Of a stretch of 17,108 nt of DNA, positions 7,472-14,253 are shown in pieces. The notes under the pieces were generated by a model, which searched no databases, was not told where the DNA came from, and worked only from the letters and a program-made list of their open reading frames with translations. The stretch comes from GCA-002784865 sp035646815 (GTDB lineage Bacteria > Patescibacteriota > Microgenomatia > Levybacterales > UBA12049): positions 1 through 17,108 of the forward strand of contig DASRON010000021.1 of assembly GCA_035646815.1 (NCBI GenBank). The letters are read 5' to 3'. The position numbers and the translations under genes are program-made. Numbering within the stretch: the first letter of the stretch is position 1; every line of letters begins with the position of its first letter.

Positions 7472-8602
7472 ATGGAATTTCTTATCCAAATTGGATTAGT
7501 TTTTATATTAGTATTACTCAATGGTTATTTTGTAGCTTCAGAATTTGCATTAGTTGCAGTAAGAAAAACAAGAATTGACGAGTTGGTAAAACAAGGAAAT
7601 AAGTCAGCAAAACTGGTTCAAAAATCCGTTGCACACCTTGATACTTTTATTTCTGCAACTCAATTGGGCATTACGTTAGCTTCTCTTGCCCTCGGATGGA
7701 TAGGGGAGCCTGCAATTGCACACTTTTTAGAACCTCTTTTTAACAATTATTTATCAGAAAATTTTTCTGTTATTTCATCACATGGTTTTGCTATAGTAAT
7801 TGCTTTTACCATAATTACTTTTCTTCACATAGTGCTTGGTGAATTAGCTCCTAAAACAATAGCACTTCAAAAAGCTGAAATTACTTCGCTAATTATAATT
7901 GCTCCATTAACTATATTTGCCACCGTGTTTAAGCCTTTTATTTGGATTCTAAATGGTGCTGGTAATTTAGTTTTAAAGCTTGTTGGTTTTTCCGCTTCCT
8001 CAGGGCATCAGTTGGTTCATTCAGAAGAAGAAATTAAAATGATTTTAGCCCAAAGCGTTGAAGAGGGAGCGCTTGAAAAAGAAGAGGTAGAAATGGTTTA
8101 TAGCGTTTTTAAACTTGGAGATACTCCTGTTAAAAAAATCATGGTTCCAAGAACAAGAATAATTGCCTTGGAGAAGAATACTCCAGTAACTAAGGTTATT
8201 AAAACAACACAAAAATATCAGGATAGTAGATTTCCTGTTTATGAAGATACAATTAATAACATAATAGGTTTTGTTCATATAAAGGATATTTATAAAAATA
8301 TAATATCAGATGATAAAGTTATATCTGTAAAAGATATATATAATAACTTTTTAAGAATTAATGATAAAAAGACATTATCTGATCTTAAAATCATAAGGAA
8401 AATTCCCCATGTTAAAGAAACAGACAGAATAGATGATGTTTTAATTTTACTTAGAAAAAAAAGCATTCACATAGCAGTTGTTGATGAAGAGCGTGGCGGA
8501 ACAGCAGGAATTGTAGCCTTGGAGGATATTGTAGAAAGTTTGGTTGGAGAGATAAGAGATGAATTTGATGAGTCAGGGGTAAACGTTGTTACTAAAACAT
8601 AG
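7472..8602 (+). CDS. CNNM-type (DUF21) membrane protein with paired CBS domains, hemolysin/CorC family
   Basis: The N-terminal half (1-190) is a CNNM transmembrane domain: a first helix runs into FVASEFALVAVRKTRIDEL (about 21-39), followed by SATQLGITLASLALGWIGEPA and HIVLGELAPKTIALQ, all family hallmarks. Two CBS motifs follow (about 218-275, with VPRTRIIALE and SRFPVYED; and about 310-365, with HIAVVDEERGGTAGIVALEDIVE). CNNM proteins are linked to Mg2+/divalent cation efflux, and CBS domains bind adenine nucleotides. The usual C-terminal CorC/HlyC domain (about 80 residues) is absent: the protein ends about 15 residues after the second CBS, giving 376 residues instead of about 430. It is transcribed from its own promoter behind ftsZ. 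Cation specificity cannot be read from sequence. Confidence 0.88.
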   Translation: MEFLIQIGLVFILVLLNGYFVASEFALVAVRKTRIDELVKQGNKSAKLVQKSVAHLDTFISATQLGITLASLALGWIGEPAIAHFLEPLFNNYLSENFSVISSHGFAIVIAFTIITFLHIVLGELAPKTIALQKAEITSLIIIAPLTIFATVFKPFIWILNGAGNLVLKLVGFSASSGHQLVHSEEEIKMILAQSVEEGALEKEEVEMVYSVFKLGDTPVKKIMVPRTRIIALEKNTPVTKVIKTTQKYQDSRFPVYEDTINNIIGFVHIKDIYKNIISDDKVISVKDIYNNFLRINDKKTLSDLKIIRKIPHVKETDRIDDVLILLRKKSIHIAVVDEERGGTAGIVALEDIVESLVGEIRDEFDESGVNVVTKT

Positions 8603-8613
8603 TAAAACTTAAC

Positions 8614-8726
8614 TTGACAGTAGGCTATAAAAGATCATATATTTTCATTAGGTGTTTTTAGTAGGAAGTGAAGCTAGAAATAGAGACGCATGGGACATTC
8701 CCGCATTTCTAAGGAATAGAAATTAA
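8614..8726 (+). repeat. FtsZ-tail repeat R1 (intact copy)
   Basis: This is the best-preserved copy of a repeat found six times in the window. Order: TTGACA (8614-8619), 18-bp spacer, TATATT (8638-8643), then TTAGGTGTTTTTAGTA (8648-8663), and an ORF tail encoding WDIPAFLRNRN (8691-8723) with TAA at 8724-8726. The tail DNA matches the true ftsZ 3' end at 29 of 36 bases. The copy starts 11 nt after the CNNM stop codon. Confidence 0.9.
8652..8726 (+). CDS. possible 24-residue FtsZ-tail microprotein
   Basis: A GTG-initiated ORF of 24 codons plus stop lies inside R1. Its N-terminal half reads (M)FLVGSEARNRDA and its C-terminal half is WDIPAFLRNRN, an almost exact copy of the FtsZ C-terminal peptide. 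The -10 box TATATT ends 8 nt before the GTG, so transcription should start about 1-2 nt upstream, matching the near-leaderless style of other genes here. If translated, the product is small enough to compete with FtsZ for FtsA or another Z-ring partner. Whether it is translated is unknown; most sister copies are broken, which argues that coding may no longer be under selection. No known family was recognised. Confidence 0.4.
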   Translation: MFLVGSEARNRDAWDIPAFLRNRN

Positions 8727-8758
8727 TTTAGATTGATTTAATAGTCAAAACTCTAAGC

Positions 8759-8774
8759 ATCTTTTATAAAAGAT
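8759..8774. promoter_or_regulatory. 16-bp perfect palindrome upstream of the ATPase gene
   Basis: ATCTTTTATAAAAGAT is a perfect palindrome 46 bp upstream of the ATPase -35 element. It could be an operator or a weak hairpin ending the R1 transcript, but it lacks a T-tract and is entirely AT-rich apart from its ends, so chance is possible. Confidence 0.3.
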
Positions 8775-8819
8775 AGATACTCCCGATGTAATTCCACGAA
8801 GATATTCTTTTAAATAATT

Positions 8820-8848
8820 TTGTAACTAAAATTTATCTGCAGTATAAT
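8820..8848 (+). promoter_or_regulatory. promoter of the P-type ATPase gene
   Basis: TTGTAA (8820-8825), 17-bp spacer, perfect TATAAT (8843-8848). The ATG at 8859 is 10 nt after the -10 box, so the predicted leader is about 3-5 nt. Confidence 0.7.
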
Positions 8849-8858
8849 AAACATAATC

Positions 8859-11210
8859 ATGTATTCTGGATTATCTTCTTTACAGGCCGCAAAACTTTTA
8901 GAAACAAACGGAGAAAATGAAATACCAGAGAAACATATTAGTTTGTTTTATAAAATTCTAAGAAATCTAATTTCTCCTATTGCCCTCATGCTCCTTCTTG
9001 CTTCAATATTATCATTTGTACTAGGTAAGGCATTTGATGGATATTTTATTATTGTTCTTTTAGTTTTGAATATAGCTATAACCTTATGGCAGGAAAACAA
9101 AGCAGATAATGCCATTAATAAGCTGAATGAAAACTTAGAACAAAAAATTAAAGTATTTCGAGACAAAAAGTGGGGACATATTAGCACTCGATTGCTTGTA
9201 CCAGGAGATGTAATTCAACTTGCTTCAGGTGATGTTGTCCCTGCGGATGGAATAATTATTGAAGCAAATAACATCTCAGTAAATGAGTCTGTCCTTACAG
9301 GTGAGTCTTTACCAAAAGCTAAACAAGTAAATGATAGTGTGTTCTCAGGTTCTTTTATCGCAAACGGTATTGTTATTATTGAGGTTACTGCGACAGGATC
9401 TAAAACAAGTTTTGGGAAAACACTTTTTTCAGTAGAACGTGTGATAAAAAAAAGTTTACTTGAAAAAGATATTATCAGCATTTCCAAGCTTCTCACAATT
9501 TTCAGTCTTATTGCTGTAGTTATTTTAACAACATTTTTTTTACTAAAGAAAGCCTCTTTTTTAGAGCTTCTTACACTTGATTTAAGTCTTATCATAGCAG
9601 GCATTCCCATTAGTCTTCCAACGGTAATGACACTTATCATTGAATTTGGTGTTTTAGCATTGGCTTTAAAAAAGGTAATTGTGAGACGGCTTTCTGCTTT
9701 AGAAGATTTAGCAAATGTTAATTTTTTATTAACTGATAAAACAGGCACACTTACAAAAAACAAAATAAATGTGCAAGATATATATGCATATGATGGTTTT
9801 ACGCACAATGATGTTTTATCCTATGCAGCTATTTTTACAACACTGGAAAGTGATAGCTCAATTAATGCTGCAATCTTAGAAAAAGTACAAGAGCTCCATT
9901 TAACAATTCCATCATTTACTAAAGTTAATTTCATTCCAGCTGATTCAAAACGAAAACGGAGCACTATTTTTATTAGAAAAGATAACAAGAACATGGTTAT
10001 ATCTATTGGTGCATCTCAGATTATTGCACAACATTCTGTATTGGATACCTTAACTCAGCAAAAATTCAAACGAGAAGTAGAAATGCTTGCAGCAGGTGGG
10101 TATAGAACGCTGGCAGTAGCAATTGCCGACAATAGTCAAAAAGAAGAAAAGATGAAAATTGTAGGACTTCTTGCTTTATCCGATGTGCTCAGAGCTGATG
10201 CAAAATCCATTGTGCAATTTCTTGAACAAAACGGTATTGACGTTGCCATGGTAACAGGTGATAACAAGGCGATTACTTCAAACATTGTTAAGCAACTGTC
10301 TCTTGATGATGGCAAAATAATAACAAAAGAAATGCTGGATAAAATAAATTTGGACAGTATAAACGATAAGTTTTTCCTGAATACTGCTGCATTTGCAGAA
10401 ATACTCCCTGAAGATAAATTTCGCTTAGTACAAACTGCAAAAAAATTCTTTGTGGTTGCGTCAAACGGGGATGGCATAAATGATTTACCTGCAATAAGAG
10501 CAGCAAATGTTGGTATTGCTGTGGCAAATGCGGTTACTGCCCTTAAGGCTACGGCAGACATAGTTCTTTTGTCTGAAGGAATTAGTGTTATTAGGGACGC
10601 CATATTTGAAAGCAGGAAGATTTTTGAAAGATTGTATACCTACTCTTTATATCGTATTTCAGAAAGCCTCAGACTTATTGTTACCATAACCGTACTAGGC
10701 ATTCTTTATGGTGTTTACCCAATGACTGCTTTACAAATTATCCTTATAGCACTTTTAAATGATATTCCCGTTATCTCTTTAGCGTTTGATAAGGTTAAAA
10801 TTACGAATCGCCCGGCAAAGATAAATGCAAAGAAACGGTTTACCTTTAGTTCGTTTTATGGAATGGTGGGGATTGTGAACAGTCTTTTGTTGTTTTTCCT
10901 AATGAAGAGTATCTGGCATTTTGATTGGACTACTATCCAAACTATGTTTTTTCTCAAGCTGACCGTATCGGGGCACATGCTTATTTACGTTGCCCATACT
11001 AGAGAGCGTTGGTGGAAATTTTTACCAAGTAAACAGGTTATTTGGGCAACAACAATTACACAGCTTTTTGCAACAGGACTAGTATTCACGGGGTTTCTGA
11101 TGTCGGGTAAATTAACTCTATTAGAAATTGGATTTGTTTGGTTATGGTCATTATGTTGGATGCAGGTAAGTGAAGTGGTAAAGATTATTCTTCAAAAACG
11201 TAGCAAGTAA
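8859..11210 (+). CDS. P-type ATPase, plasma-membrane H+-ATPase (P3A) type
   Basis: This 783-residue protein resembles P3A proton pumps of plants, fungi and some archaea and bacteria. An N-terminal cation-ATPase segment (GLSSLQAAKLL...NEIPE, 4-24) precedes M1-M2. The actuator domain has PGDVIQLASGDVVPAD (115-130) and LTGES (146-150). M4 carries AGIPISLPTVMTL (247-259), the P3A form. The phosphorylation site is DKTGTLT (293-299, D293). The P domain has VTGDN (465-469) and NGDGIND (536-542). The usual nucleotide-domain KGAP motif is replaced by IGAS (about 383-386). M5-M6 contain YRISESLRL and ALLNDIPV; the Asp after LLN fits the proton-binding Asp of Pma1/AHA2. There is no long C-terminal autoinhibitory tail. 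It would export H+ and energise the membrane. Ca2+ pumps are less likely because M4 lacks their usual Glu motif. Confidence 0.88.
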   Translation: MYSGLSSLQAAKLLETNGENEIPEKHISLFYKILRNLISPIALMLLLASILSFVLGKAFDGYFIIVLLVLNIAITLWQENKADNAINKLNENLEQKIKVFRDKKWGHISTRLLVPGDVIQLASGDVVPADGIIIEANNISVNESVLTGESLPKAKQVNDSVFSGSFIANGIVIIEVTATGSKTSFGKTLFSVERVIKKSLLEKDIISISKLLTIFSLIAVVILTTFFLLKKASFLELLTLDLSLIIAGIPISLPTVMTLIIEFGVLALALKKVIVRRLSALEDLANVNFLLTDKTGTLTKNKINVQDIYAYDGFTHNDVLSYAAIFTTLESDSSINAAILEKVQELHLTIPSFTKVNFIPADSKRKRSTIFIRKDNKNMVISIGASQIIAQHSVLDTLTQQKFKREVEMLAAGGYRTLAVAIADNSQKEEKMKIVGLLALSDVLRADAKSIVQFLEQNGIDVAMVTGDNKAITSNIVKQLSLDDGKIITKEMLDKINLDSINDKFFLNTAAFAEILPEDKFRLVQTAKKFFVVASNGDGINDLPAIRAANVGIAVANAVTALKATADIVLLSEGISVIRDAIFESRKIFERLYTYSLYRISESLRLIVTITVLGILYGVYPMTALQIILIALLNDIPVISLAFDKVKITNRPAKINAKKRFTFSSFYGMVGIVNSLLLFFLMKSIWHFDWTTIQTMFFLKLTVSGHMLIYVAHTRERWWKFLPSKQVIWATTITQLFATGLVFTGFLMSGKLTLLEIGFVWLWSLCWMQVSEVVKIILQKRSK

Positions 11211-11213
11211 TAC

Positions 11214-11316
11214 CTGGTTTTATTTTTTTAAAAGCATATATTTCAATTAGGTGTTTTTAGTAAATATTGAAGTTAAAACTAGGGATTGTTGGGACATACC
11301 AGTGAATTTAAGGCAA
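11214..11316 (+). repeat. FtsZ-tail repeat R2
   Basis: Order: CTGGTT (weak -35, 11214-11219), 17-bp spacer, TATATT (11237-11242), AATTAGGTGTTTTTAGTA (11245-11262), then an open frame from GTG 11251 through W-D-I-P at 11290-11301 and L-R-Q at 11308-11316. The frame continues to a TGA at 11404-11406, antisense to the nuclease gene, so a 51-residue product is possible but unlikely. R2 uses CATACCAG where R1 and R6 have CATTCCCG, a variant shared with R3. It begins 4 nt after the ATPase stop, and the nuclease stop codon (- strand) lies inside its tail. Confidence 0.85.
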
Positions 11317-12234
11317 GGACTCACAAGCGACTCCATCTCCAACTTTAACAGAATCAAGTTTCATTGGGTCATGAGTAGCTGTAAAACCACAGCAATTAAA
11401 AAATGATTGTGCCTCAGCATGGGTTGAAAAATCACTACAATCTCTATCAGGCGATGAGCACGAATACATACAAGATATTGCGGTTGATGACTCCTGTACT
11501 GGTGTAGTAGGAATAGGTGTAGAAATTGTATTTATTAATGTAGATGTTGGCTTGGATGTAGATGGACATACAGACCATAATCCGCTATTGTTTTTCCTTG
11601 CTTCCTTTTGAGCTTTTAGGAATTTTTCATTGTACTTTACATCTGGTGGATAAGTATATACTTGGGCATAGCCATCTTTAACTAAGATTTCATTGACGAA
11701 TACATCCTCAATATAAACATATCTTAAAAGCCTCCCATATCTATCAGTTTCTGATACATCTTTTTCTAGCCTTATTATTTTTCCTTCAACAAGTTGCTTA
11801 TTTTTGTTGGTTGATTCCACTGAGTAACAATCGCCAACTTCAGGAGTATCAATTCCTATGTATCTAATTTTTTGTCCTCCTTCAATCTCAACAGTATCGC
11901 CATCAATCACTCTTATTACTTTAACTTCTTCAAAACTTGGTGTTGGAGAATTGGTAATCCTTTCTAGGGGCTTAGATGTAGGAGTAATAATATTTTCAGT
12001 GTTTTTTATTGAAGGGGTTGGATTAGTAAAAGCTGATACATAAGCTGAGCAAAAAAGTAAAACTAATACTCCAACTACAGCTAAGCTCAGTATTTTAATT
12101 TTCTTATTTGAAACTTTTGAATATATTAACCATCCCATTAAAACAAGAATTGTAATTGGAAGAAAAAATAATCCAATTAAGGTAATAACAGAAATTGTTA
12201 GGAACTTTTTTTTGCCCCTAAACAAGTTTTTCAT
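11308..12234 (-). CDS. membrane-anchored thermonuclease (SNase-like) with Excalibur-like C-terminus
   Basis: This 308-residue protein has two hydrophobic segments near its N-terminus (about 12-38 and 47-66), placing the rest outside the membrane or on its surface. A Pro/Thr/Ser-rich linker follows (70-102). The staphylococcal-nuclease domain spans about 103-222: VIRVIDGDTVEI, IRYIGIDTPE with R124 and E132, DRYGRLLRYVY with R168, and VNEILVKDGYAQVYTY. R124, E132 and R168 align with the catalytic R35, E43 and R87. A second Ser/Thr/Pro linker (223-252) leads to a Cys-rich Excalibur-like module (254-306) with DRDCSDF and the ending GDGVACESLP; one Asp of the usual DxDxDGxxCE is missing. It may degrade external nucleic acids for nutrition or DNA uptake. 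It is convergent with the ATPase, and its stop codon lies within repeat R2. Confidence 0.88.
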   Translation of the reverse strand: MKNLFRGKKKFLTISVITLIGLFFLPITILVLMGWLIYSKVSNKKIKILSLAVVGVLVLLFCSAYVSAFTNPTPSIKNTENIITPTSKPLERITNSPTPSFEEVKVIRVIDGDTVEIEGGQKIRYIGIDTPEVGDCYSVESTNKNKQLVEGKIIRLEKDVSETDRYGRLLRYVYIEDVFVNEILVKDGYAQVYTYPPDVKYNEKFLKAQKEARKNNSGLWSVCPSTSKPTSTLINTISTPIPTTPVQESSTAISCMYSCSSPDRDCSDFSTHAEAQSFFNCCGFTATHDPMKLDSVKVGDGVACESLP

Positions 12235-12263
12235 GGTAGGTTATCTTTTGTGGCAACGATTGG

Positions 12264-12269
12264 ATTATA
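12264..12269 (-). promoter_or_regulatory. extended -10 of the nuclease promoter
   Basis: On the - strand the sequence reads TGTGATATAAT, with TATAAT at 12269-12264 and an upstream TG, an extended -10. No convincing -35 is seen. The leader would be about 20-23 nt, longer than for most genes here, and has no clear Shine-Dalgarno sequence. Confidence 0.5.
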
Positions 12270-12279
12270 TCACACGCAA

Positions 12280-12316
12280 AACAACTCATTGAGGAAGCTC
12301 GGTGGGTTGTTTTTTT
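12280..12316 (+). terminator. Rho-independent terminator, + strand
   Basis: A 14-bp stem (AACAACTCATTGAG with CTCGGTGGGTTGTT, three G-T wobbles) closes a GAAG tetraloop (12294-12297), and the 3' arm runs into seven T residues (12310-12316). It faces + and has no + strand gene upstream, only the divergent 5' side of the nuclease gene. It would stop antisense transcription coming from R2, and it ends 1 nt before the R3 -35 box. Confidence 0.75.
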
Positions 12317-12317
12317 A

Positions 12318-12413
12318 TTGACTTTACTAATTAAAAAGAATATATTTTAAGCAGGTGTTTATCTAGAAATTGAAGCTAGAAGTAGAGACGCTTGGGACAT
12401 ACCAGCTTTTTTT
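12318..12413 (+). repeat. FtsZ-tail repeat R3 (frameshifted)
   Basis: TTGACT (12318-12323), exactly 17 bp, TATATT (12341-12346), then AGCAGGTGTTTATCTAG (12350-12366) and sequence encoding W-D-I-P-A-F (12393-12410). One base is missing between the GTG (12355) and the tail, so GTG leads to an immediate TAG. The tail frame has no start codon. After A-F-F the copy runs into the end of the convergent PH-like gene, whose stop codon (TTA, 12412-12414 on the + strand) is at the repeat edge. The promoter is the best-spaced one among the six copies. Confidence 0.85.
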
Positions 12414-13095
12414 AGTATACAGTTTCAGTTTTACTAAGTTCTTCAAGTTTATCAATTAATTCTTTTGTGGTATATCTTGATGTATTAATGTCTTTCGCTA
12501 AAAACATTCTTAGCCCCTCAATGATTCTTCGTACCTGATCGGCTTCTCTCTTTCGTAACTTCAAAACTTTAACATTGTTTTCTTCAAAAGTATAAGAAAT
12601 AATAGTTAGCGTTGTAAAAAAAAGAAATGTATCTATGAATACATTAGAAATATCTTTAATGTTAACACTATGTACTTGGGTAGCAAAAAATTGACGGTGA
12701 ATAACAGTTACTCTTGTCTCTTCAACATTAATAGAGCTTACAAAAAAATCCCACGGAAACATAGAAGATATACTTATTAAAATTCGGTTTGATTTAGCAA
12801 CCATACTATCTAACTTACGTTGATCAGTGTTTATTTTTCTAGAATGGTTTTTGACAGCTTCCTGATGACCTTTTTTTTCTGACTCTTCTTTTGTTTTTAT
12901 TTGAGGAGCTGGTTCTACATCTCCTGAGTTAAAGCTTTCTAACGACGGACGTTGTTTCTCAAAAAACCTTTCTTTCTTTTCATTTTCAGCCTTTTTTTCT
13001 TCTTGCTTATGCAATTTCTTAAGCCAATAGCTTATCTTATTAGATTTATTGCCTTCGTTGTTGGCAGCTTTATGACTAGAAAAAATTGTTATCAT
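12412..13095 (-). CDS. PH-like domain protein with charged N-terminal region
   Basis: This 227-residue protein was recognised only at fold level. Residues 1-95 are highly charged, Lys/Glu-rich and probably disordered or coiled (WLKKLHKQEEKKAENEKKER). Residues about 97-200 look like a bacterial PH-like domain: strands around FFVSSINVEETRVTVIHRQ (117-135), the typical VNIKDISNVFIDT block (144-156), a strand pair TLTIISYTFEENNVKVLKL (162-180) and a closing helix EADQVRRIIEGLRMFLAKD (184-202). A Lys/Glu-rich tail follows. There is no signal peptide, so it is probably cytosolic and may bind membranes or protein partners. The ATG is 9 nt from a TATAAT, implying a near-leaderless mRNA. Function is unknown. 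Confidence 0.6.
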   Translation of the reverse strand: MITIFSSHKAANNEGNKSNKISYWLKKLHKQEEKKAENEKKERFFEKQRPSLESFNSGDVEPAPQIKTKEESEKKGHQEAVKNHSRKINTDQRKLDSMVAKSNRILISISSMFPWDFFVSSINVEETRVTVIHRQFFATQVHSVNIKDISNVFIDTFLFFTTLTIISYTFEENNVKVLKLRKREADQVRRIIEGLRMFLAKDINTSRYTTKELIDKLEELSKTETVY

Positions 13096-13104
13096 AACAT
13101 CATA

Positions 13105-13110
13105 ATTATA
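13105..13110 (-). promoter_or_regulatory. -10 box of the PH-like gene
   Basis: On the - strand TATAAT (13110-13105) lies 9 nt before the ATG at 13095. The -35 region is unclear (AACTTT at 17 bp). GGAG just upstream of the -10 is outside the predicted transcript, so it cannot serve as a ribosome binding site. Confidence 0.5.
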
Positions 13111-13170
13111 CTCCTTTTATAAAAATAAAAGTTGTGATGGTAAATCATATCTCTAGAAGACATGGCTATT

Positions 13171-13186
13171 TGTAATTAATATTACA
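13171..13186. promoter_or_regulatory. CRP/FNR-type operator, site 1 (TGTAAT-N4-ATTACA)
   Basis: TGTAATTAATATTACA has perfectly complementary 6-bp arms around a 4-bp centre. It has the same arms and spacing as the site at 14254-14269. Its centre (13178.5) is about 62-64 bp upstream of the predicted start of the 29-residue ORF transcript, a position typical of class I activation by CRP-family proteins, and about 80 bp upstream of the PH-like gene start on the other strand. The regulator encoded at 13573 is the obvious candidate. Confidence 0.6.
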
Positions 13187-13207
13187 TATATTTAGAGTGC
13201 TAAATTA

Positions 13208-13235
13208 CTGACAGCACTACGGGTAGAGATATAAT
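13208..13235 (+). promoter_or_regulatory. promoter of the small cationic peptide ORF
   Basis: CTGACA (13208-13213), 16-bp spacer, perfect TATAAT (13230-13235). The predicted start near 13241 leaves a leader of about 40 nt carrying a strong Shine-Dalgarno sequence, unlike the leaderless genes around it. Confidence 0.6.
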
Positions 13236-13280
13236 AATACTATTAAGGAAAAGGGGCAATAAGAAAGGAGGTGAGATTTA

Positions 13281-13370
13281 ATGAAAGATAGATTTAACAG
13301 TATTGTCTTAAAAATAAAAAACGTTTTTGAAAAAATAGGTAAACTTTATATTACCCAAATTATGACATAG
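13281..13370 (+). CDS. 29-residue cationic amphipathic peptide ORF
   Basis: A 30-codon ORF begins with ATG at 13281 and ends with TAG at 13368-13370. AAAGGAGGTGA (13264-13274) is an excellent Shine-Dalgarno sequence about 8 nt before the ATG, and a good promoter lies upstream, so translation is well supported for such a short ORF. The peptide is MKDRFNSIVLKIKNVFEKIG followed by nine residues ending in QIMT. It has six basic and two acidic residues, with I, V, L and F spaced to give one hydrophobic face, so an amphipathic helix that touches membranes is plausible. No family was recognised. A leader peptide or a small toxin-like or membrane-acting peptide are alternatives; no antitoxin partner is seen. 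The CRP/FNR-type site upstream suggests regulated expression. Confidence 0.55.
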   Translation: MKDRFNSIVLKIKNVFEKIGKLYITQIMT

Positions 13371-13530
13371 AGAATACTTAATCCGCACTTGATCTTTTAA
13401 TAATTTTAATTATGAAAAATTTAAAAACTATGGTATTTAGATATTACAAAAATAGTGTTTTTCGCAATCTTTGGCTATTGTTATCTTCACCATTAAGCAT
13501 ACGATAATTAGAAATGCTTATTAATAAAAG
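13371..13530. other. intergenic stretch without a convincing gene
   Basis: Very AT-rich. It contains an inverted repeat TAAGCAT (13494-13500) / ATGCTTA (13514-13520) with a 13-nt loop and no proper T-tract, perhaps a weak end for the small peptide transcript. A 31-codon ATG ORF (13412-13507) lacks a ribosome binding site and a properly spaced promoter and is not called. Confidence 0.4.
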
Positions 13531-13558
13531 TTTATAGGTTTAATGAATGCTGTATAAT
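13531..13558 (+). promoter_or_regulatory. promoter of the CRP/FNR-family regulator gene
   Basis: TTTATA (13531-13536), 16-bp spacer, perfect TATAAT (13553-13558), 14 nt before the ATG at 13573. The predicted leader is about 7-8 nt with no Shine-Dalgarno sequence. Confidence 0.55.
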
Positions 13559-13572
13559 AGTATCTAATATAG

Positions 13573-14235
13573 ATGAAGGTAAGCAAAACAAAGGAATTCG
13601 CAACGTTTTATAATCATTTTAATACTCGCAATTATAGAAAGGGTGAAATGCTTATTAGAGCAGATGACGATCCCCAAGGAATTTTTTGTTTAAAAAAAGG
13701 ATACGTTAGGCAATATACTATTTCCAAAACAGGTCTTGAATTAACGCTTCATATCCTTAAGCCCACTTCATACTTTCCCATGGTGTGGGCAATTAATGGT
13801 ATTCCTAATGTTTACAATTTCGAAGCCTTAACTCCTGTAGAAGTAGGACGTGCGCCTAGGAATCAAGTAGTAAATTTTATTAAAGATAAGCCTTCTATAA
13901 TCTTTGAGCTGTTAAGTGAATTAATAGAAGACTATGCAGAATCACTTGCTCGTATAGAAAATTTAGTATTCAGCGATGCATACCGAAGAGTAATTTCGGT
14001 ATTGTTATACATAGCTAAACACTTTGGGGAAAAAAGTACTAACGGCATTATTGTCCACCATCGTTTTACTCAACAAGATATAGCAACATTAGTTGGGGTA
14101 GCAAGAGAGACTGCGAGCAATGAGCTAACAAAACTCGAAAAAAAGGGATTAATTAAACATGTTGATCACTTAATGGTATTTGAAAATATTAAGAAGTTAA
14201 ATGCTGAATTGCTTTCAAAGTCCTCAAAATCCTAG
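13573..14235 (+). CDS. CRP/FNR-family transcriptional regulator
   Basis: This 220-residue protein has the two-domain CRP/FNR layout. A cyclic-nucleotide-binding-like beta-roll spans about 17-105 (YRKGEMLIRADDDPQGIFCLKKGYVRQYTIS). A long dimerisation helix runs over about 107-135, and a winged helix-turn-helix over about 160-205 (FTQQDIATLVGVARETASNELTKLEKKGLI, 165-194). In the recognition helix, R178-E179-T180 matches the RET of E. coli CRP (R180, E181); the CRP R185 equivalent is Asn or Glu. The RGE-phosphate cassette that binds cAMP (FGExxL...RxA) is not evident, and there is no N-terminal Cys cluster like that of FNR, so the signal is unknown. Identical palindromes upstream (13171) and downstream (14254) make local regulation likely. 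Start ATG chosen by promoter proximity. Confidence 0.9.
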   Translation: MKVSKTKEFATFYNHFNTRNYRKGEMLIRADDDPQGIFCLKKGYVRQYTISKTGLELTLHILKPTSYFPMVWAINGIPNVYNFEALTPVEVGRAPRNQVVNFIKDKPSIIFELLSELIEDYAESLARIENLVFSDAYRRVISVLLYIAKHFGEKSTNGIIVHHRFTQQDIATLVGVARETASNELTKLEKKGLIKHVDHLMVFENIKKLNAELLSKSSKS

Positions 14236-14253
14236 CTTACATTACAGAAAAAA

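Noticed and set aside
9215..9808. 197-residue - strand ORF inside the ATPase gene
   Set aside because: Shadow of the coding frame of a clearly recognisable P-type ATPase, Ser/Thr-rich with no family features.
10136..10603. 155-residue - strand ORF inside the ATPase gene
   Set aside because: It lies opposite the conserved TGDN and GDGIND motifs and has the composition of an antisense shadow.
11251..11406. 51-residue ORF starting in R2
   Set aside because: Beyond the tail core it merely runs antisense through the nuclease gene; the C-terminal part shows no sign of selection.
13412..13507. 31-residue ATG ORF after the cationic peptide ORF
   Set aside because: No Shine-Dalgarno sequence and no correctly spaced -10 box; ORFs of this size are expected by chance.
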